A DNA stretch of 64,000 nt from Odobenus rosmarus divergens (lineage: Eukaryota; Chordata; Mammalia; Carnivora; Odobenidae): assembly GCF_000321225.1 (NCBI RefSeq), contig NW_004451883.1:250844-314843 (forward strand), read 5' to 3'. Made by a program: the position numbers and the translations under genes. Below the pieces are notes generated by a model. It worked only from the letters and a program-made list of their open reading frames with translations. It ran no database searches and was not told the origin of the DNA. Positions 24,149-35,842 of the stretch are shown piece by piece. Positions within the stretch are counted from its first letter, which is position 1. Each line of letters starts with the position of its first letter.

Positions 24149-24861
24149 GGTACGGAGTCACTGTTCACAACAGGAGAAAGGCAGTTTTTAGAAAGCATCT
24201 GCTCCACATTCTCAGCTCAATTCAAGGAACTCTGACGAGAGATGGGGAGAGGTGATAAAGTGACAGCCGAGGACGCACGGAGCCGTCTGAGGAGCCGCGG
24301 GAGCCACAGACGTGCCTCTTAGAGCCACCTCACAGCAGCCTGCGCAGGGGCAGGTCAAACCCCGGGGGACTCGAGATGCAGTGCGACGGGGAAGGCAATG
24401 GGCATGAGGGCAGGACGTCGGCCACAAGGACCCGCGACGGTCACCTGCCGGCTCTGAGTGGGGGGAGCAGGCCGGGCCAGGCCATCAGGAGAGGTCCTGC
24501 CCCATCCTGGGGACAAACGTGAAATGACAGGAACACCTGCACGTATCCTGCACGCTTGTTTCCAGAAGTTTAAAATTAGGAACAGACCCCAGACAGGAGA
24601 GCCGCTAGCGCCTGCCTGGGGAGCTGAGCCTCCAGTCCGTGTCTCGAAGACATGTCCACAATAAGATAATGTCTCCCCAGCCCCGGCCGTGCCCTCTGCA
24701 CCGCCAAGAACTGCTCTTATCATTAGAAACAGAGAACCAACTATATAGCTTTACAACTGGGCTCCAGCTGCCACAGACCAAAGAGATGACCCCTGGACAT
24801 CCCCCAACCCTTTCAGCACCAGCTCCCCACAGACCCCACACCCCGTGCGGGGGCCCACTGT
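24149..24861. other. GC-rich single-copy DNA, no gene seen
   Basis: Several CpG-containing words cluster at 24260-24440, but too few for a CpG island. No exon or repeat recognised. Confidence 0.45.
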
Positions 24862-24980
24862 GCCTTTCCCTGGGATGCCCTGCTTCCCCACTCTGCTGCC
24901 CAGGGAGCTCCTTCTCATCCTCTATAGTCCCCTCCAAGGACACCTCCTCCAGGAAGCCCTCCCTGATGCCACTGGGCTCT
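24862..24980 (+). mobile_element. L2 LINE fragment
   Basis: 'ggacacctcctccaggaagc' followed by 'cctccctgatgcc' is the characteristic L2 stretch 'cacctcctccaggaagccttccctgat'. The upstream part is consistent with L2 but diverged. Confidence 0.6.
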
Positions 24981-25005
24981 CCCCGACGTGGGCGGCACTC
25001 CATTG

Positions 25006-25006
<1 letters not shown>

Positions 25007-25046
<40 letters not shown>
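25007..25046. repeat. (CA)20 microsatellite
   Basis: Uninterrupted CA dinucleotides over about 40 bases. Open frames that read through it encode artificial Thr-His runs. Confidence 0.98.
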
Positions 25047-25049
<3 letters not shown>

Positions 25050-26297
25050 CATCCAGCATACCCACCATCCCTCCGCTTACTGCCGCTGTGGCCCCAGGGA
25101 GGAGCCACAAAGGGTCTCAGCAGCAGTGGCATCTGTCATCACAATTCTTAACATGGTCAGGAAGGGCAAATGCTACGGTGACCTCCCACCGCAGACGAGT
25201 CTCCCGTTTCTGGAGGCTCCACCTTGGCCATCCGTCCTCTCCAGCACCGCTTTGCTGGGATGCCCCTGGAGCAGCCATGACGGATGAAGCGTGCGGCCAG
25301 CTGCATGCTGCGGGGAAAGGGGACAGAAGCCGTCGAATTGCTCTGGGCTGGTTTCGAAGAGATTCTGGGTGTAATAAATACCTTGAGGCTTGGGAGGTGA
25401 GGGTGATTCGTGCAGGTGACAGCCGTGTCCCGACGGAACATGCCACCACCCGCAAGCCACCATCTGTGAACCCTGCACTCACCGGGTGCCCACCCTCTCC
25501 CCGAGCTCGCCCTGGACACCCACGGAAGCCTTCTAAGTCCACCCAATGCTGGCAGCGCCAGTGTCCAGGAGCTCAGGGACTCTGTACAGCGGGGCTGCTG
25601 GGATCCATGAGGGGCCCTGAGGCTCTGGACATGAGTATGCTGTCCAAGGACGCGGCCGGGACCACAGCACTGCTCGAGGCACACCTGCTCCCCTCTCTGA
25701 GCCTCTGTTTCCCTCCCTGCAAAACAAGAGGGCTGGACTTCCAGAATCTCCATATGATGCTCCTTGCTGCTCAGTCCCAATTTCAGATGAAGAACTAGAG
25801 CCCCGCGGTCACCGGGCCTCACGGGAGGCAGCAGGCAGGGCTGGGCAGGAGAGGAGCCGCATGGGCGTTTGCCCAAAGTGCAGAAGAGATGGGGCTTTGT
25901 GAGGGGCGACAGGGGGAGGAGGAGACGGGGTGCCATGCAGGTCTCCCGGGGCCTGTACACCTGCAGGCCCCCCGTATGACTGCGGCTGAGGCTGAGGAGG
26001 GGCTGGGGAGCCGCAAGGCCCTCGGCGAGGAGCACGGACCCTCTGCCTGGATGGCACCCATGTTCTGCACCTACACACCCCACAGACGAGCATCCTGCAG
26101 ACAAGCGCCCCTTGGGAATCCCCGAGTCACCCAAACCACTACTGTGTGACAGCCGATGACCATGAGGCAGGTTATGTCCTGTGTAACGGATGGGGCAGCA
26201 CACCTGTGTTCTCCGGGTGCAGCCCAACGGGGTGTCCTGGAGTTGCTGCATGAGTACTCAGGTCTGACCAGTTTGTACCTGCTTCCTGAGGCTTTCC
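25047..26297. other. GC-rich single-copy DNA, no gene seen
   Basis: The longest open frames of the window lie here (25157-26251 antisense, 24845-25798 sense). They overlap on opposite strands, cross the CA repeat or a MIR, and show no known domain. I regard them as chance frames of GC-rich DNA. Confidence 0.5.
25690..25800 (+). repeat. MIR SINE fragment
   Basis: 'ctctctgagcctctgtttcc' then 'ctccctgcaaaacaagaggg' matches the MIR core 'cctctctgtgcctcagtttcctcatctgtaaaatgggg'. Confidence 0.65.
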
Positions 26298-26523
26298 CGG
26301 AGCTCGGCCCCCCTGGAGCTGGGCCCCACCGGAGCTGGGACCCCCGGAGCTTGGCCCCCCAGAACTGGGCCCCCCTGGAGCTGGGCCCCCCCCGGAGATG
26401 GCCACCCTGGAGCTCGGGCCCCCGGGAGCTGGGTCTCCCTGGAGCTGGACCCCCGGAGCTCGGGCCTCCTCGGAGCTGGGCCCCCTGGAGCTGGGCCCCC
26501 GGAGCTTGGGCCTCCCTGGAGCA
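26298..26523. repeat. minisatellite of 'ggagctgggcccccc' units
   Basis: About fifteen imperfect copies of a 13-18 base unit, ggagctgggcccccc with variants such as 'ggagcttggccccc', 'gaactgggcccccc' and 'ggagatggccaccc'. The unit is nearly self-complementary around 'gggccc', so both strands could form hairpins. Collagen-like or proline-rich frames through it are artefacts. Confidence 0.95.
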
Positions 26524-28119
26524 TGGTACTTCCTCTGCTCTCTCTGCCGCTGCCCCTGCCTGCGTGGGCCCGGGGAACTGGTTCTGGTTTCTGCCCCACT
26601 GGGTCCATCCAGAAAGTGCCCGCCGGCCAGCAGGGGGGCCTTGAGCTCCCCCCATCCCCTGGGAGCTGCCGCGTTGGCCCCAGCGGAGGGGACGCGCACT
26701 CCCCTGCAGGCCCCATGAGGAGCGCTCGCCTCCGAACCCTGACTCTCAGGGTAATGTCGGGGAGCCACTGAGGCAGTTCTCAACTCTGGCTTCTGTGTCA
26801 GTTCCAGAGCGGTGTTGATTCTAGAAAGGGACCGGGAGGCGAGCGAGAGACTCAGACCTCAGCCCCTCCAGGGGAGCCAGACACCTCTGTGTGCTGGGAT
26901 GTGACAGCCAGACCCAAGCGGCTTCTCAGAGGCCGCGCCCTGATCCTGCGGAGCTCCCCGCTAGGGTGCCGCAGTCACGCGGCATGAACAGATACGCGGG
27001 GCATGCGGGGGCACATGGGGGCACACGGGGGCCTGCGGGCCAGGGCGGAGCTGGAGGGATGGGACGGGGCTGCCAAGGCAGGCGGTGTGGGGCTGTCCCT
27101 GCCCCTCCAGCCAGCCCTAACTGGCCACCTGCCCTCCATACAGGTCCTCAGATCAGCCCGTCCTCCATGCTTGTGCATCAGGCAGAGAAGGGGTAAGGAG
27201 GGGAAACCGAGTGAGGCCACGGCACATTCCTCTGCTACACAGGGGATACGCTCGCACTTCACCCTGGCAGGGACTCTGGAAGGCTGGGGGGGTCAGCCTG
27301 TCCCTGCCACCGGGCCCTCCGCTCCAGGCCCAAGCCCGGTGCCCATGCCTCCTGGAGGCCCTGCTGGTCTCTCCGAGCCACGCCACATCTCGCCACTGCC
27401 CTCCTGGTGCCTCTGAAGGTCCCCCCCTCCGTGATAATGGAGGCACGAGGCTTTGAACACCAGAGCCCAAGGCCACCGCATCCCAGGCCCGGCAGCTCAG
27501 GGCAACCAGGCACTGTTCTCAAATCCCTCCAGGGTTTGATAAATGCTCTGCACTTCTTCAAAAACACCGCCACGGGGGGAATGCTGGGCCTCCCACACAG
27601 AGCTCTGTGCTTATCTCTGAAAATTTATTCTTTGTTTCTGCAGAAATGGTACATGCCCAAAGTGAAGAAAATAAAGCAATCCAACAAGTAGAAAGTAGGA
27701 ATCCTCCAGGCTCCGCTGCCTGGACACAGCGGGTGTCCAGGGTCGCTTGTGTGTGCCACCCACGCAGGGTCCACCGGAGCTGGGGAGGGGCACAGTGTGG
27801 CCAATGTGGGAAAGGATGTGAGACCCCCGTCTTTCCCGAACCTGCTCCAGGCAGATGCTACATCAGGATAAGCAAGAAGGGCTGCTTGTCTGCGAAATGC
27901 AAGTTTACAGTTTCACATAAACGAATCACAGTGTGCACGTTGTTCTGAAATCAGCGATTTTCCATCAACAATAGTTCCAGAAATAGTGCGGTATTAACAA
28001 ATTGCATGTACATCACTGCCTCGAATCACTGGGTGTTATTCCAATGTGTTTATCACAGCTCACACAGCCAATCCCCGTGAATGGCCTTTTAGAGTTTTCT
28101 GTTGGTTTCTCTTCTTGTT
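26524..28119. other. GC-rich to mixed single-copy DNA, no gene seen
   Basis: 'gcatgcgggggcacatgggg' and similar words at 27000-27040 show a short local repetition. No exon, RNA gene or named repeat recognised. Confidence 0.45.
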
Positions 28120-28470
28120 CACTTTGTTTTTGAAATAAGATCCCACGAGCATCTTCCTGCATTCTCCCTCTGGCCTTGTGTGATTGTCTCCTTTACAACA
28201 ATACCTCACGAGTCAGAGACATTCTGAATTAGGACACCTGTTCCCAAACTGTCTTCTAGATAATTCTAATTTAAGACTCCCACTAACCATGCAAGCACAC
28301 TCTCCAGCACAGAGACTTGTCAATCTTTGTGGTATTTATGCACCCGATAGGAATGTACCTTATTGTGATATTTACATGCGTCTCCTACAATTACTGGCTG
28401 TTTTCACTTCGCTTTTGTATATCTATGCTGACTCGGCATGCCCTTTGCCACATCGTTTACTGGGAGACCT
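28120..28470 (-). mobile_element. old L1M-like LINE fragment, antisense
   Basis: 'ttcccaaactgtcttctaga' then 'ctcccactaaccatgcaagc' and 'cactctcc' parallels antisense L1 'ccaaactgccttctagaaa...actcccaccagcagtgtatgagagtg'. Divergence is high and both ends are uncertain. Confidence 0.5.
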
Positions 28471-29600
28471 TGCTGCCTGATTTACTTACAAATGCCCTCA
28501 CCTACTGGGCTTTTTCTGTCGGGTGTGCGAAAATGGGTCCCCAGATTCCTAGTTTGCCTTTGACCTGGTGGGACACATGCCTCCTGTTGTACACTTTATG
28601 GAGGCACTGTTATCTGAACTTCCCATTATGATTTCTGGAGCTGGGGGCATACAAAGCCAGACCTTTCCAACATTGTTGGGTTCTAGAACATTGGCATTTG
28701 GGGTTTTACTGTTTAATTTGCTGATGGTTGCGGATGTATTTACTTCTGAAGACATAGGACTCAAGCTGACTTATGTTTCCATGTGCCAAGCAATTTGTCC
28801 CCAAACATGTGAATGAGGTATAAACCCAATCTCTGTCACTTGGTCTGAAAAGCCACCGCTTCACTCCGAGTGGGTCTGTCTGTCCGCCTGGCCCTGCACC
28901 ACCCACACGTAGCTTCGACGACCAGTGCCTTAAAGATCATTTATTTCCTTACCTACAGTAATGTGGCTCTTCTCTAGAATTGTTCTTGGGAATTTGAGGC
29001 CTGCAGTTTTTCTTCTTTTTCCATTTTTGGGAAGCAATCTTTGAATTTGTAATGAGCATGATTTTATTTGGTCATTGGAAAAATAAATAAATGTGGAAAT
29101 AAATGATTAGGACCACAGTGCTCTCTAATCTTCCCTCCACCCCCTGCACTGGTCTGCGGCATGGCCATGAACCCCAGGCGTCCAGCTGTGCGGACCCTTT
29201 GTTCTGTTGGCATACCCAGGAACATTCAAAACTGAAACATTTATTAGTGACTCTTCTTTTCAGGTCTTGTTACGAGGCATCTCCTGACCTAAGACCCACC
29301 CTGTCCTTGATCCCAGCGCGAGGTCTGTGTTCCTGGGTCTCGGGTCTGGGCAGAGTCTCCAGAGGTGGCCCACCCATTCCCTCCCTCCCTCCTCTCTTGA
29401 GGGTGTTCTCCTCGCAGCTCACTCGCCCGTAGAGGGGGGCAGCCCTGAGCCATGATTGTGGCCCTGTCCATTCCTCCTTCCAGGAGGATGGCACCTGCCT
29501 TCTCTCCCCACTCCCTGGGCCCCCTGACCTGCTGTTGGGTGGAAGGCTGACTTCAGGGAGGTGGCACTCTGCGCGTCGTGTCTCACGTTTGGCACTTGGT
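28471..29600. other. mixed single-copy DNA, no gene seen
   Basis: No supported feature. Part of 28471-28830 may continue the old L1. The rest is unassigned. Confidence 0.4.
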
Positions 29601-30125
29601 CCAGTTATCTATTGCTGTGCAACTAGCCACCCAACACTATGTGGTTCAAATGACAACAGACTGCTATCTCTAACGGTACTGTGGGTTGCTGGGCTCAGCT
29701 GGGATGTCCTCACTGTGAGTCTCTCAGGAGCTTGCAGGAGGATGGCAGGGGAGCCACCTGCAGGTGCTACTAGGCTGGGTGTCCAAGATGGCTGCTTTGT
29801 CACATGGCTGTCCCCTCAGCGGGATGCTGGAGCAGGAACAATGGGGGGCTTCTGGGCTCTCTCTCATGCCTGCAGAGTGCTGGGAGGCCGCAAGATTCAA
29901 GGGAGGGCTGCATGGTGCCCGTGGTGCCTGAGAACCAAGTGCCATGGCCTTGGGGGTCCTCACTAAAGTCCCAATATGAAACTTGGCACTGAGGGAGAGG
30001 GACAACCTGTGACTTTCTCTGGCAGGAAAACAGACCTGGACAGAAAATAGTGAGTGCAGTAACCTTGGAGTTCTGACACAACTTGGGGAGGAATGGGGAA
30101 GGCATTGTGGAAAATTGCCCAGTAT
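29601..30125 (-). mobile_element. MaLR-like LTR, antisense (subfamily uncertain)
   Basis: 'ccagttatctattgctgtgc' then 'aactagccacccaacactat' and 'gtggttcaaatgacaacaga', followed by 'gggctcagctggga' and 'gtccaagatggctgctttgt', is the antisense text of a widespread old LTR ('agttatctattgctgcgtaacaaacc...gtccaagatggcc'). The right boundary is weak. No internal retroviral sequence is attached. Confidence 0.6.
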
Positions 30126-30270
30126 TGGACTCCTCACCAACCTTAGTGAGTGGGAGAACAATACAATTATAGATTACATTTCTTGTACATGAGTGTCAGG
30201 AACAATGAATACCTGTAACCATTTTAAGTTCCCATAAGCCACAGAAACATCATTAAGAATGGATGCATAT

Positions 30271-30455
30271 GGGCGCCTGGGTGGCTCAGATGGTTAAGCG
30301 TCTGCCTTCGGCTCAGGTCATGATCCCAGAATCCTGGGATCGAGCCCTGCATCGGGCTCCCTGCTCCTTGGGAGCCTGCTTCTCCCTCTGCCTCTCTCTC
30401 TCTCTTTCTCTCTCTCTGTCTCTCATGAATAAATAAATAAAATCTTTTTAAAAAA
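30271..30455 (+). mobile_element. Can-SINE with perfect TSD, next to a (GGAT)n array
   Basis: Starts 'gggcgcctgggtggctcaga', continues 'tggttaagcgtctgcc', 'ggtcatgatcccagaatcct', a CT-rich stretch and an 'aataaataaataaaatcttt' tail. TSD 'aagaatggatgcata' at 30255-30269 and 30456-30470. The second TSD copy runs directly into the tetranucleotide array. Confidence 0.97.
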
Positions 30456-30470
30456 AAGAATGGATGCATA

Positions 30471-30919
30471 GATGGACAGATGGATGGATGGATGGATAGA
30501 TGGATGGTTAGATGGATGGATGGATGGATAGATGGATAGATGAATGGATGGATGGATAGTTGGACGGATGGACGGATAGATGGATGGTTAGATGGATGGA
30601 TGGATGGATGGAGGGATGGATGGATGGATGGATGGATGGATGGATGAATGGATGGATGGATGGATGGATGGATGGATGAATGGATGGATGGATGGATGGA
30701 TGGATGGATGGATGGATAGTTGGACGGATGGACGGATAGATGGATGGTTAGATGGATGGATGGATGGATGGATGGATGGATGGATGGATGGATGGATGGA
30801 TGGATGGATGGATGGATGGATGGATGGATGGATGGATGGATGGATGGATGGATGGATGGATGGATGGATGGATGGATGGATGGATAGTTGGACGGATGGA
30901 CGGATAGATGGATGGTTAG

Positions 30920-30953
<34 letters not shown>

Positions 30954-31222
30954 AGTTGGACGGATGGACGGATAGATGGTTAGATGGATGGATGGATGGA
31001 TGGATGGGTGGATGGATGATGGATGGATGGATGGATGGGTGGATGGATGGACGGATGGACAGACGGTTGGACTGTTGGGTGGATGGACGGATGGACAGAC
31101 AGACGAACAGATGGATGGGCAGATGGATGGATAGATGGACAAATGGATGGATAGGTGAAAAGATGGACAGACGGATGGATGGGTGGACGGATGGATGAAT
31201 GGATAGATGGATAGGTGGGTGG
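30471..31222. repeat. (GGAT)n tetranucleotide array, about 750 bp, with higher-order structure
   Basis: Long run of GGAT units with variant units GGAC, AGAT, GGTT and GTTG. The block beginning 'ggatagttggacggatggac' recurs at 30554, 30714, 30882 and 30950, spaced by 160, 168 and 68 bases, all multiples of four. The last 200 bases are more diverged. The MDGW-type and HPSI-type frames on the two strands are artefacts of the repeat. Confidence 0.98.
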
Positions 31223-31244
31223 AAAAATGCACATCTAGGAACAT

Positions 31245-31385
31245 GACATCACTTTGAGTATGAGTTTTCTGATCTTAAAAATGAGAATGTGCTCTGTTCA
31301 CTGTCCTGTGGCAAAGTCAAACTGAAAATGTGCATGAAATGATGCTTGGAACAAAATAGTTTCAATAAATATTCACTTCCTTGCT
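31245..31385 (+). repeat. MIR SINE, 3' half
   Basis: 'gttttctgatcttaaaaatg' then 'agaatg', 'gcatgaaatgatgcttggaa' and 'tttcaataaatattcacttc' follow the MIR 3' half (tttcctcatctgtaaaatg, aaatgcttagcac, caataaatatt). Confidence 0.65.
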
Positions 31386-31994
31386 TTGTCCTTCCATGAC
31401 TCTGTTTGTCATCTAGAATTAATGGCCTCCCTTTCCACAATATGTGCTCTCAGATCAATCCAGTAACTTCTTGTGCTCTGCAGACCAGTATTTGCAGGCT
31501 AGTTCTGTTTCTTCAGTTTCCTGGGGCGGGTCTTCTTCCTTACCCACAGGTCAGTACATGGGGCTCTGCGAGTCCAGTGAAACCCAATGAACTGTGGATC
31601 AGTCAAGTGCAAGTTCAGTTATTTTTTTTTCCTGCAGCCAGTTGTGTAGGCTGGATATTTGTCTGAATGCCTTGGCCCTGGAAAATAAGGTGATCTAATT
31701 TGGGCAGAGTCAGGAATGCGAGGCATAGTACCCTGCTAGCTTCCTGTGGGAGATCGACAAAAACAAGCTGTTTCAGGAGACCTTTTCCCTCACTGAGTAT
31801 CAAGTTGCCTTGCATCAGTGTTCCCTGTTATTATGCAAAACAAGTGAATAGAGAAAACATGTTTTAAATACAAATAGAGATCAAATGAACTTAAGGTTTT
31901 AATAGGATTCAAGCTCATTAGGTGTTAGCCAAGACTGTTTGAGAAGGTATCAAGCCATGGAAGCTTATAGAGCCTCCTTAACTCTTCTGTGTGA
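31386..31994. other. single-copy DNA, no gene seen
   Basis: No feature I can support. Confidence 0.4.
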
Positions 31995-32170
31995 TCTAGA
32001 GCAGAGCTTGTCAGACTTCTGAGTGCTCTCGAGTTCGCCCCTCATTGGGGGGGGGTCTTGTTTAAATGGGAATTCTGACTCAGGATGCTGGGGTGGGGCC
32101 TGAGCTTCTGTGAATTTCTAACAAGCTCCCAGGTGAGACGGATGCTGGCATTTGTGAGCCACACAGAAAG
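31995..32170. mobile_element. MER5-like hAT DNA transposon remnant
   Basis: 'gagcttgtcagacttctgag', 'gggaattctgactcaggatg', 'ctggggtggggcctgagctt' and 'ctaacaagctcccaggtgag' follow the MER5 consensus order (gattctgattca, ggtggggcctgag, ctaacaagctcccaggtgat). It is a non-autonomous element with no transposase. Confidence 0.75.
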
Positions 32171-34602
32171 GATCTGGCGGTGCCCTGTCCAGCATCTCTG
32201 TCACCCACATGGATGATGGAGGAATCCACGGGCAATTTTTGGTAGAATCTTGCCGGTCCTGATTGAATTGGCTCTTGCTCTGTTCTCCCCCTCACTTCCT
32301 GGCCCTCTGCTCCTGAGTCTGCTCCCTCTTTCTTTTCTCTTGTCCTGGGACAGGGACCCACAGGAACTCTTGGCTCAGCTGAGATGATGTGTCACTAAAA
32401 GACTCCCACCACAAACTGGAGGAGAGCCCCAGGACCAAGCCTAGGGTTGAAGCCCACAGAGCGCCAAGTCAGAAAGACAGCTGGCTGTGGTCCAGCCCTG
32501 ACTCTGTGTGGGTGCAGACCATTGCTAGGCCCTTGCCTTGTGGTCTTGGAGCTTGTGCATGTATGTCTGTGATGAGAAGCTCTGATGCTTCTCTCAGAGT
32601 AGCTACAATTACTGTCAAAGAAAACCCAGCACTGGATAGCAGTTAGAGCGGTACAAACACATTTTATTCAGGACTATTGCAACTGGGGAAAAGAGACCTC
32701 AGGACAGAGCTGGGCTCAACTCCAAATACAGCAAGGGCAAGTGGGAATTTATAGCCAAGGAGCAGGGCAGGGTCCATGGATGGAAAATTACTCATTCCGG
32801 CTAAAGGGACATAACAGGATTCTTGCTGAAGGCAAGTTGGGGAGATCAGACATCACTTGGGGGTGGTGGGGAATGAGGACCTAATCTAGATTTGAAGAGT
32901 GGGGGTTCTGGTGACACTGACTTAGCAGGTTTCTTGCTAAAACTGGATTTACTAGGAAGGGCACAGACGGTCCCAGAAGGTTTGGGAGCCCGACAGAAGC
33001 TTAGTTGAACTTTGTCACCACCCAAGACAACCAACCTCATGCACACAAAAAAACCCTAGGAAGCTGCACGCAAGCACACGAGGTTATCAATCATTTTGAA
33101 GTCAACAGTGAGTGGGCTTCACCCCCTTTGGATGTTAAAGGGGCAATTGCAGGCCTACTGTGTGCTCCTGCCCAACACCCCCAGCTCAGTTATGCAGGAC
33201 AAGGACCCTGTTGGCCCACGGTGACCCTTCCCTCTTGTCAGTAAAGACAGCAGTTTCTCAGAAGAGAACAGACCTTCACTTCCTTCATTCTCTCCAGTCC
33301 TGGAAGCTGAGCTGGGTTCAGAAGGAACACACACCCAGTTAGAGCCCCAGCACTGAACCTGAGCAGGGCAGCGAGGCCACTGCTCCCCCTCACCTCCCTC
33401 TGTCCATGCCTGTGGCTCCCGGTCCCTGCCCAGCCTGCGGGGGGCACCCAGGCTCCGTGGGCCCCTCACACTCTTCTGTGGCCTCTGCACAGAGACACGG
33501 CACCCCCCTCGGGAGCAGACACAGAGGCTGTTTGGAAGAAATGATGCAGGGCTACAGAGACAAGTCATATAAATCTGAGCAGAGGCTCAGTGCTAAGGAG
33601 AATTGGCATCCATAGGTGCTTTGAAGTGGAATCAAGGAATTTCTGATGTTAGGAAAAAGCAGAGCGCTGTAGAATTTGGAAGAGGAAAGACTTTTCTCAG
33701 ATCTGTTGGCAGTGATATCATAATCCGGTCAGAAAGGAGCTATAAATGGATTTTCTCTTTTAGACAGAAGGGGGTTTCCATTTCACACAGTGGTACGTGT
33801 TCCCCACCCCGCGCTGCAACGGGTTTCAATCACTGCTGTTAGAACAGTCTAGACTTAGCTTCTGCCCCAGTACCACCCGACAACTGAAAGGTGCCCCAGC
33901 TCCTGCAAGGGGGCCCCCTGCCATCGCCCCAGGGAAGCCGCTCAGTCCTCTCTCCCTTCTGCCTGATATTCCAAGTGCTCCGAGTCCCCTCCTCCTACAG
34001 GGAAGTGACTGAGCTGGAAAGTACTCGGTGTGTCTCTGGTGACCAACTGGTGAGTGGCTGGGCCTCGCTGAGCCCGGCCTTTCCATAAAATGAAGTGGTC
34101 AAAGCAGACGATCATAGGAGCCTGGTGAGTGCGAACACCTTCAACCTGTGGGCAGACTTCTTCCCAATGCCTTTCTAATTCCCTGTATGGAGTATGCTGG
34201 CTTCAGTGTTAAGTTTGGACACTGCCCCGTCCATGTGATGTGACGCACACAGGAATGCATGAGGCCGTTTGCTCCAACCCTGAACTATCCTGCATCCGAG
34301 GGCACTTGGGTTCTTGTATTTGTTGTGTTCAGCTTCTCCGCACTCTTTTTTTATGATTAGTATCAATCACAGAAGCAGCTTGCAAATGTTACTGCTTCAA
34401 AGAGCCTTGCTCCTCTTTGGGATCATTGTGTCGTCTGTGTTGAGAGTCGGGAAACCAGATGAGCGCGGATGTCTCCACTGTGTGCAGAAAAGGAGGGTGC
34501 AGCTCCAGATGAGGGTCTGAAGGACCCTTCCTGAATGCAGGGCCTGAATCGAGAGCATTCAGACCCTGTGCTTTTACTTCTCGCTTTTCAGCAAGTGGCT
34601 GG
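32171..34602. other. mixed single-copy DNA, no gene seen
   Basis: No exon recognised. 33540-33790 is balanced in composition and repeat-free. An LTR-like stretch at 32650-33030 is listed separately. Confidence 0.4.
32650..33030 (-). mobile_element. possible LTR, antisense, family unknown
   Basis: 'cattttattcaggactattg' reads on the other strand as a 'tgaataaaatg' poly(A)-signal context, followed (in antisense) by 'gggaatttatagccaaggag' and 'ggaaaattactcattccggc'. The texture is that of an antisense retroviral LTR seen in mammals, but I cannot name it and saw no TSD. Confidence 0.35.
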
Positions 34603-34966
34603 TCGGCTCCAGCAGCCATGACCAAACCCGCAAACAGGGGCTCAGACAATAGGCATTCATTTCCCACAGTTCCAAGGCTGGAGCCCCAGATGAGGGTCCT
34701 CGTGAGACTCTCCTCCTGGCCTGCAGACGCTGTGTGTGCTCATGACCTTTCCCGGGGGCTGGGAGACAGAGAGGGGGGAGGGAGACAAAGACAGAGGGAG
34801 AGACCCCTCTCTTCCTCTTCTAACTGGGGCGCTAATCCCACCATGTCTCCCCACCCTCCAACCCTAATCACCTCCCAAAGACCTCGTCTCCTAAAACTGT
34901 CAATTTAGGGGTTAGGACTTCAACATTTGAATTTTCGGGGAGACACAGAAGTTCAGTCCCTAACAA
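34603..34966 (-). mobile_element. MaLR-type LTR (MLT1/MST-like), antisense
   Basis: 'cagcagccatgaccaaaccc', 'attcatttcccacagttcca', 'aggctggagcc', 'taatcacctcccaaagacct', 'gtctcctaaaactgtcaatt', then 'ggggttaggacttcaacatt' and 'cagtccctaaca' reproduce the antisense order of a MaLR LTR ending in TAACA. Confidence 0.8.
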
Positions 34967-35329
34967 TGGTATTAATGGAAAAAGATACTGTAGGATGACA
35001 GAGTGTGTCTATAATATTGTTCTTAGCGCCCTCGTCTAAGGTAATTACAAATATTCACACAGGTTACTTCTGGAAATTCCACTTAAAGTTGGGACAAATT
35101 CCATCCCAAATACACACATGCACACAGGCATACACACATGCATATGTACTTACATATACACACATGTACACACACGCACACACCCCACTATAAAGACTGC
35201 AAAATTAATTACATACCAAAATTCACATTACAATGGTTCTTCCGAGTTTGTCATATATTACCTTTTGCACCCCCAAAATAACACATGATGGTGGGCAACA
35301 GTTGGCACTTCCACTGATTGAAATTCTAT
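34967..35329. repeat. AT-rich DNA with a degenerate CA-rich tract
   Basis: Between 35106 and 35187 CA dinucleotides alternate with TG, CATG and TACA words, an old decayed microsatellite. The rest of the interval shows nothing I can support. Confidence 0.6.
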
Positions 35330-35842
35330 CCTACATCCTTCTGCCAGTCGCCCAGAGACACCCACAGCCACCTCTGTTCTCCACCTGACCTCACCCCTGC
35401 TTGTCCAAGCCTGAGGTCACCTCTTGCCCTGCAAACAGGCTGTTTCCCGCTCCTGCTCTTCCCTCCGTCACCAGCAGCACCACCACACGGGACTCACTTG
35501 GGTCGTCCATGACTCCTCCCCGCCACCGGTCGTGCAGCGGGGCCCCCAGTACCAATGGCTTACCTCCCATCCAGCTCCAGTATCTGCTTCTCCCCCATCA
35601 TTCCCACAGCCCTGCAATGGGCTTTCTCTGGCCAACTTTTCAAAGACCCACCTCCCCTCCATCACCCGCATCTCACAAACACTGGCCTCCTTCTTGGCAC
35701 TGCCCTTAACTGCTCACTTGCTTGTGCCGTGATCACTGGAATCCAGGCTCCGTTAGAGCAGGGTATGGTCTGCTCTGTTCCCCGAGCTCCACCAGCTCCT
35801 AGAATGGTGCCGAGCATGTAGTAGGTACACAACACAAATTTT
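35330..35842 (+). mobile_element. L2 LINE 3' region
   Basis: 'aatccaggctccgttagagc' then 'agggtatggtctgctctgtt' and 'ctagaatggtgccgagcatg' plus 'tagtaggtacacaa' match the L2 3' end 'tagactgtaagctccttgagggcaggg...tagcacagtgcctggcacatagtaggtgctcaa'. The pyrimidine-rich upstream half is consistent with the L2 ORF end. Confidence 0.75.

Noticed and set aside
25157..26251. Antisense open frame of 364 codons, the longest in the window
   Set aside because: GC-rich DNA where stops are rare. It overlaps a 317-codon frame on the other strand and a MIR fragment, and no domain or codon pattern is recognisable.
30271..30350. tRNA gene at the head of the Can-SINE
   Set aside because: The A- and B-box-like parts belong to the SINE's tRNA-derived head. 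The cloverleaf is not preserved and the CT-rich body and A-rich tail follow.
30588..31244. 218-codon frame of HPSI-type repeats, and MDGW-type frames on the other strand
   Set aside because: Translation of the (GGAT)n array. A tetranucleotide repeat gives a 4-residue periodic peptide in every frame.
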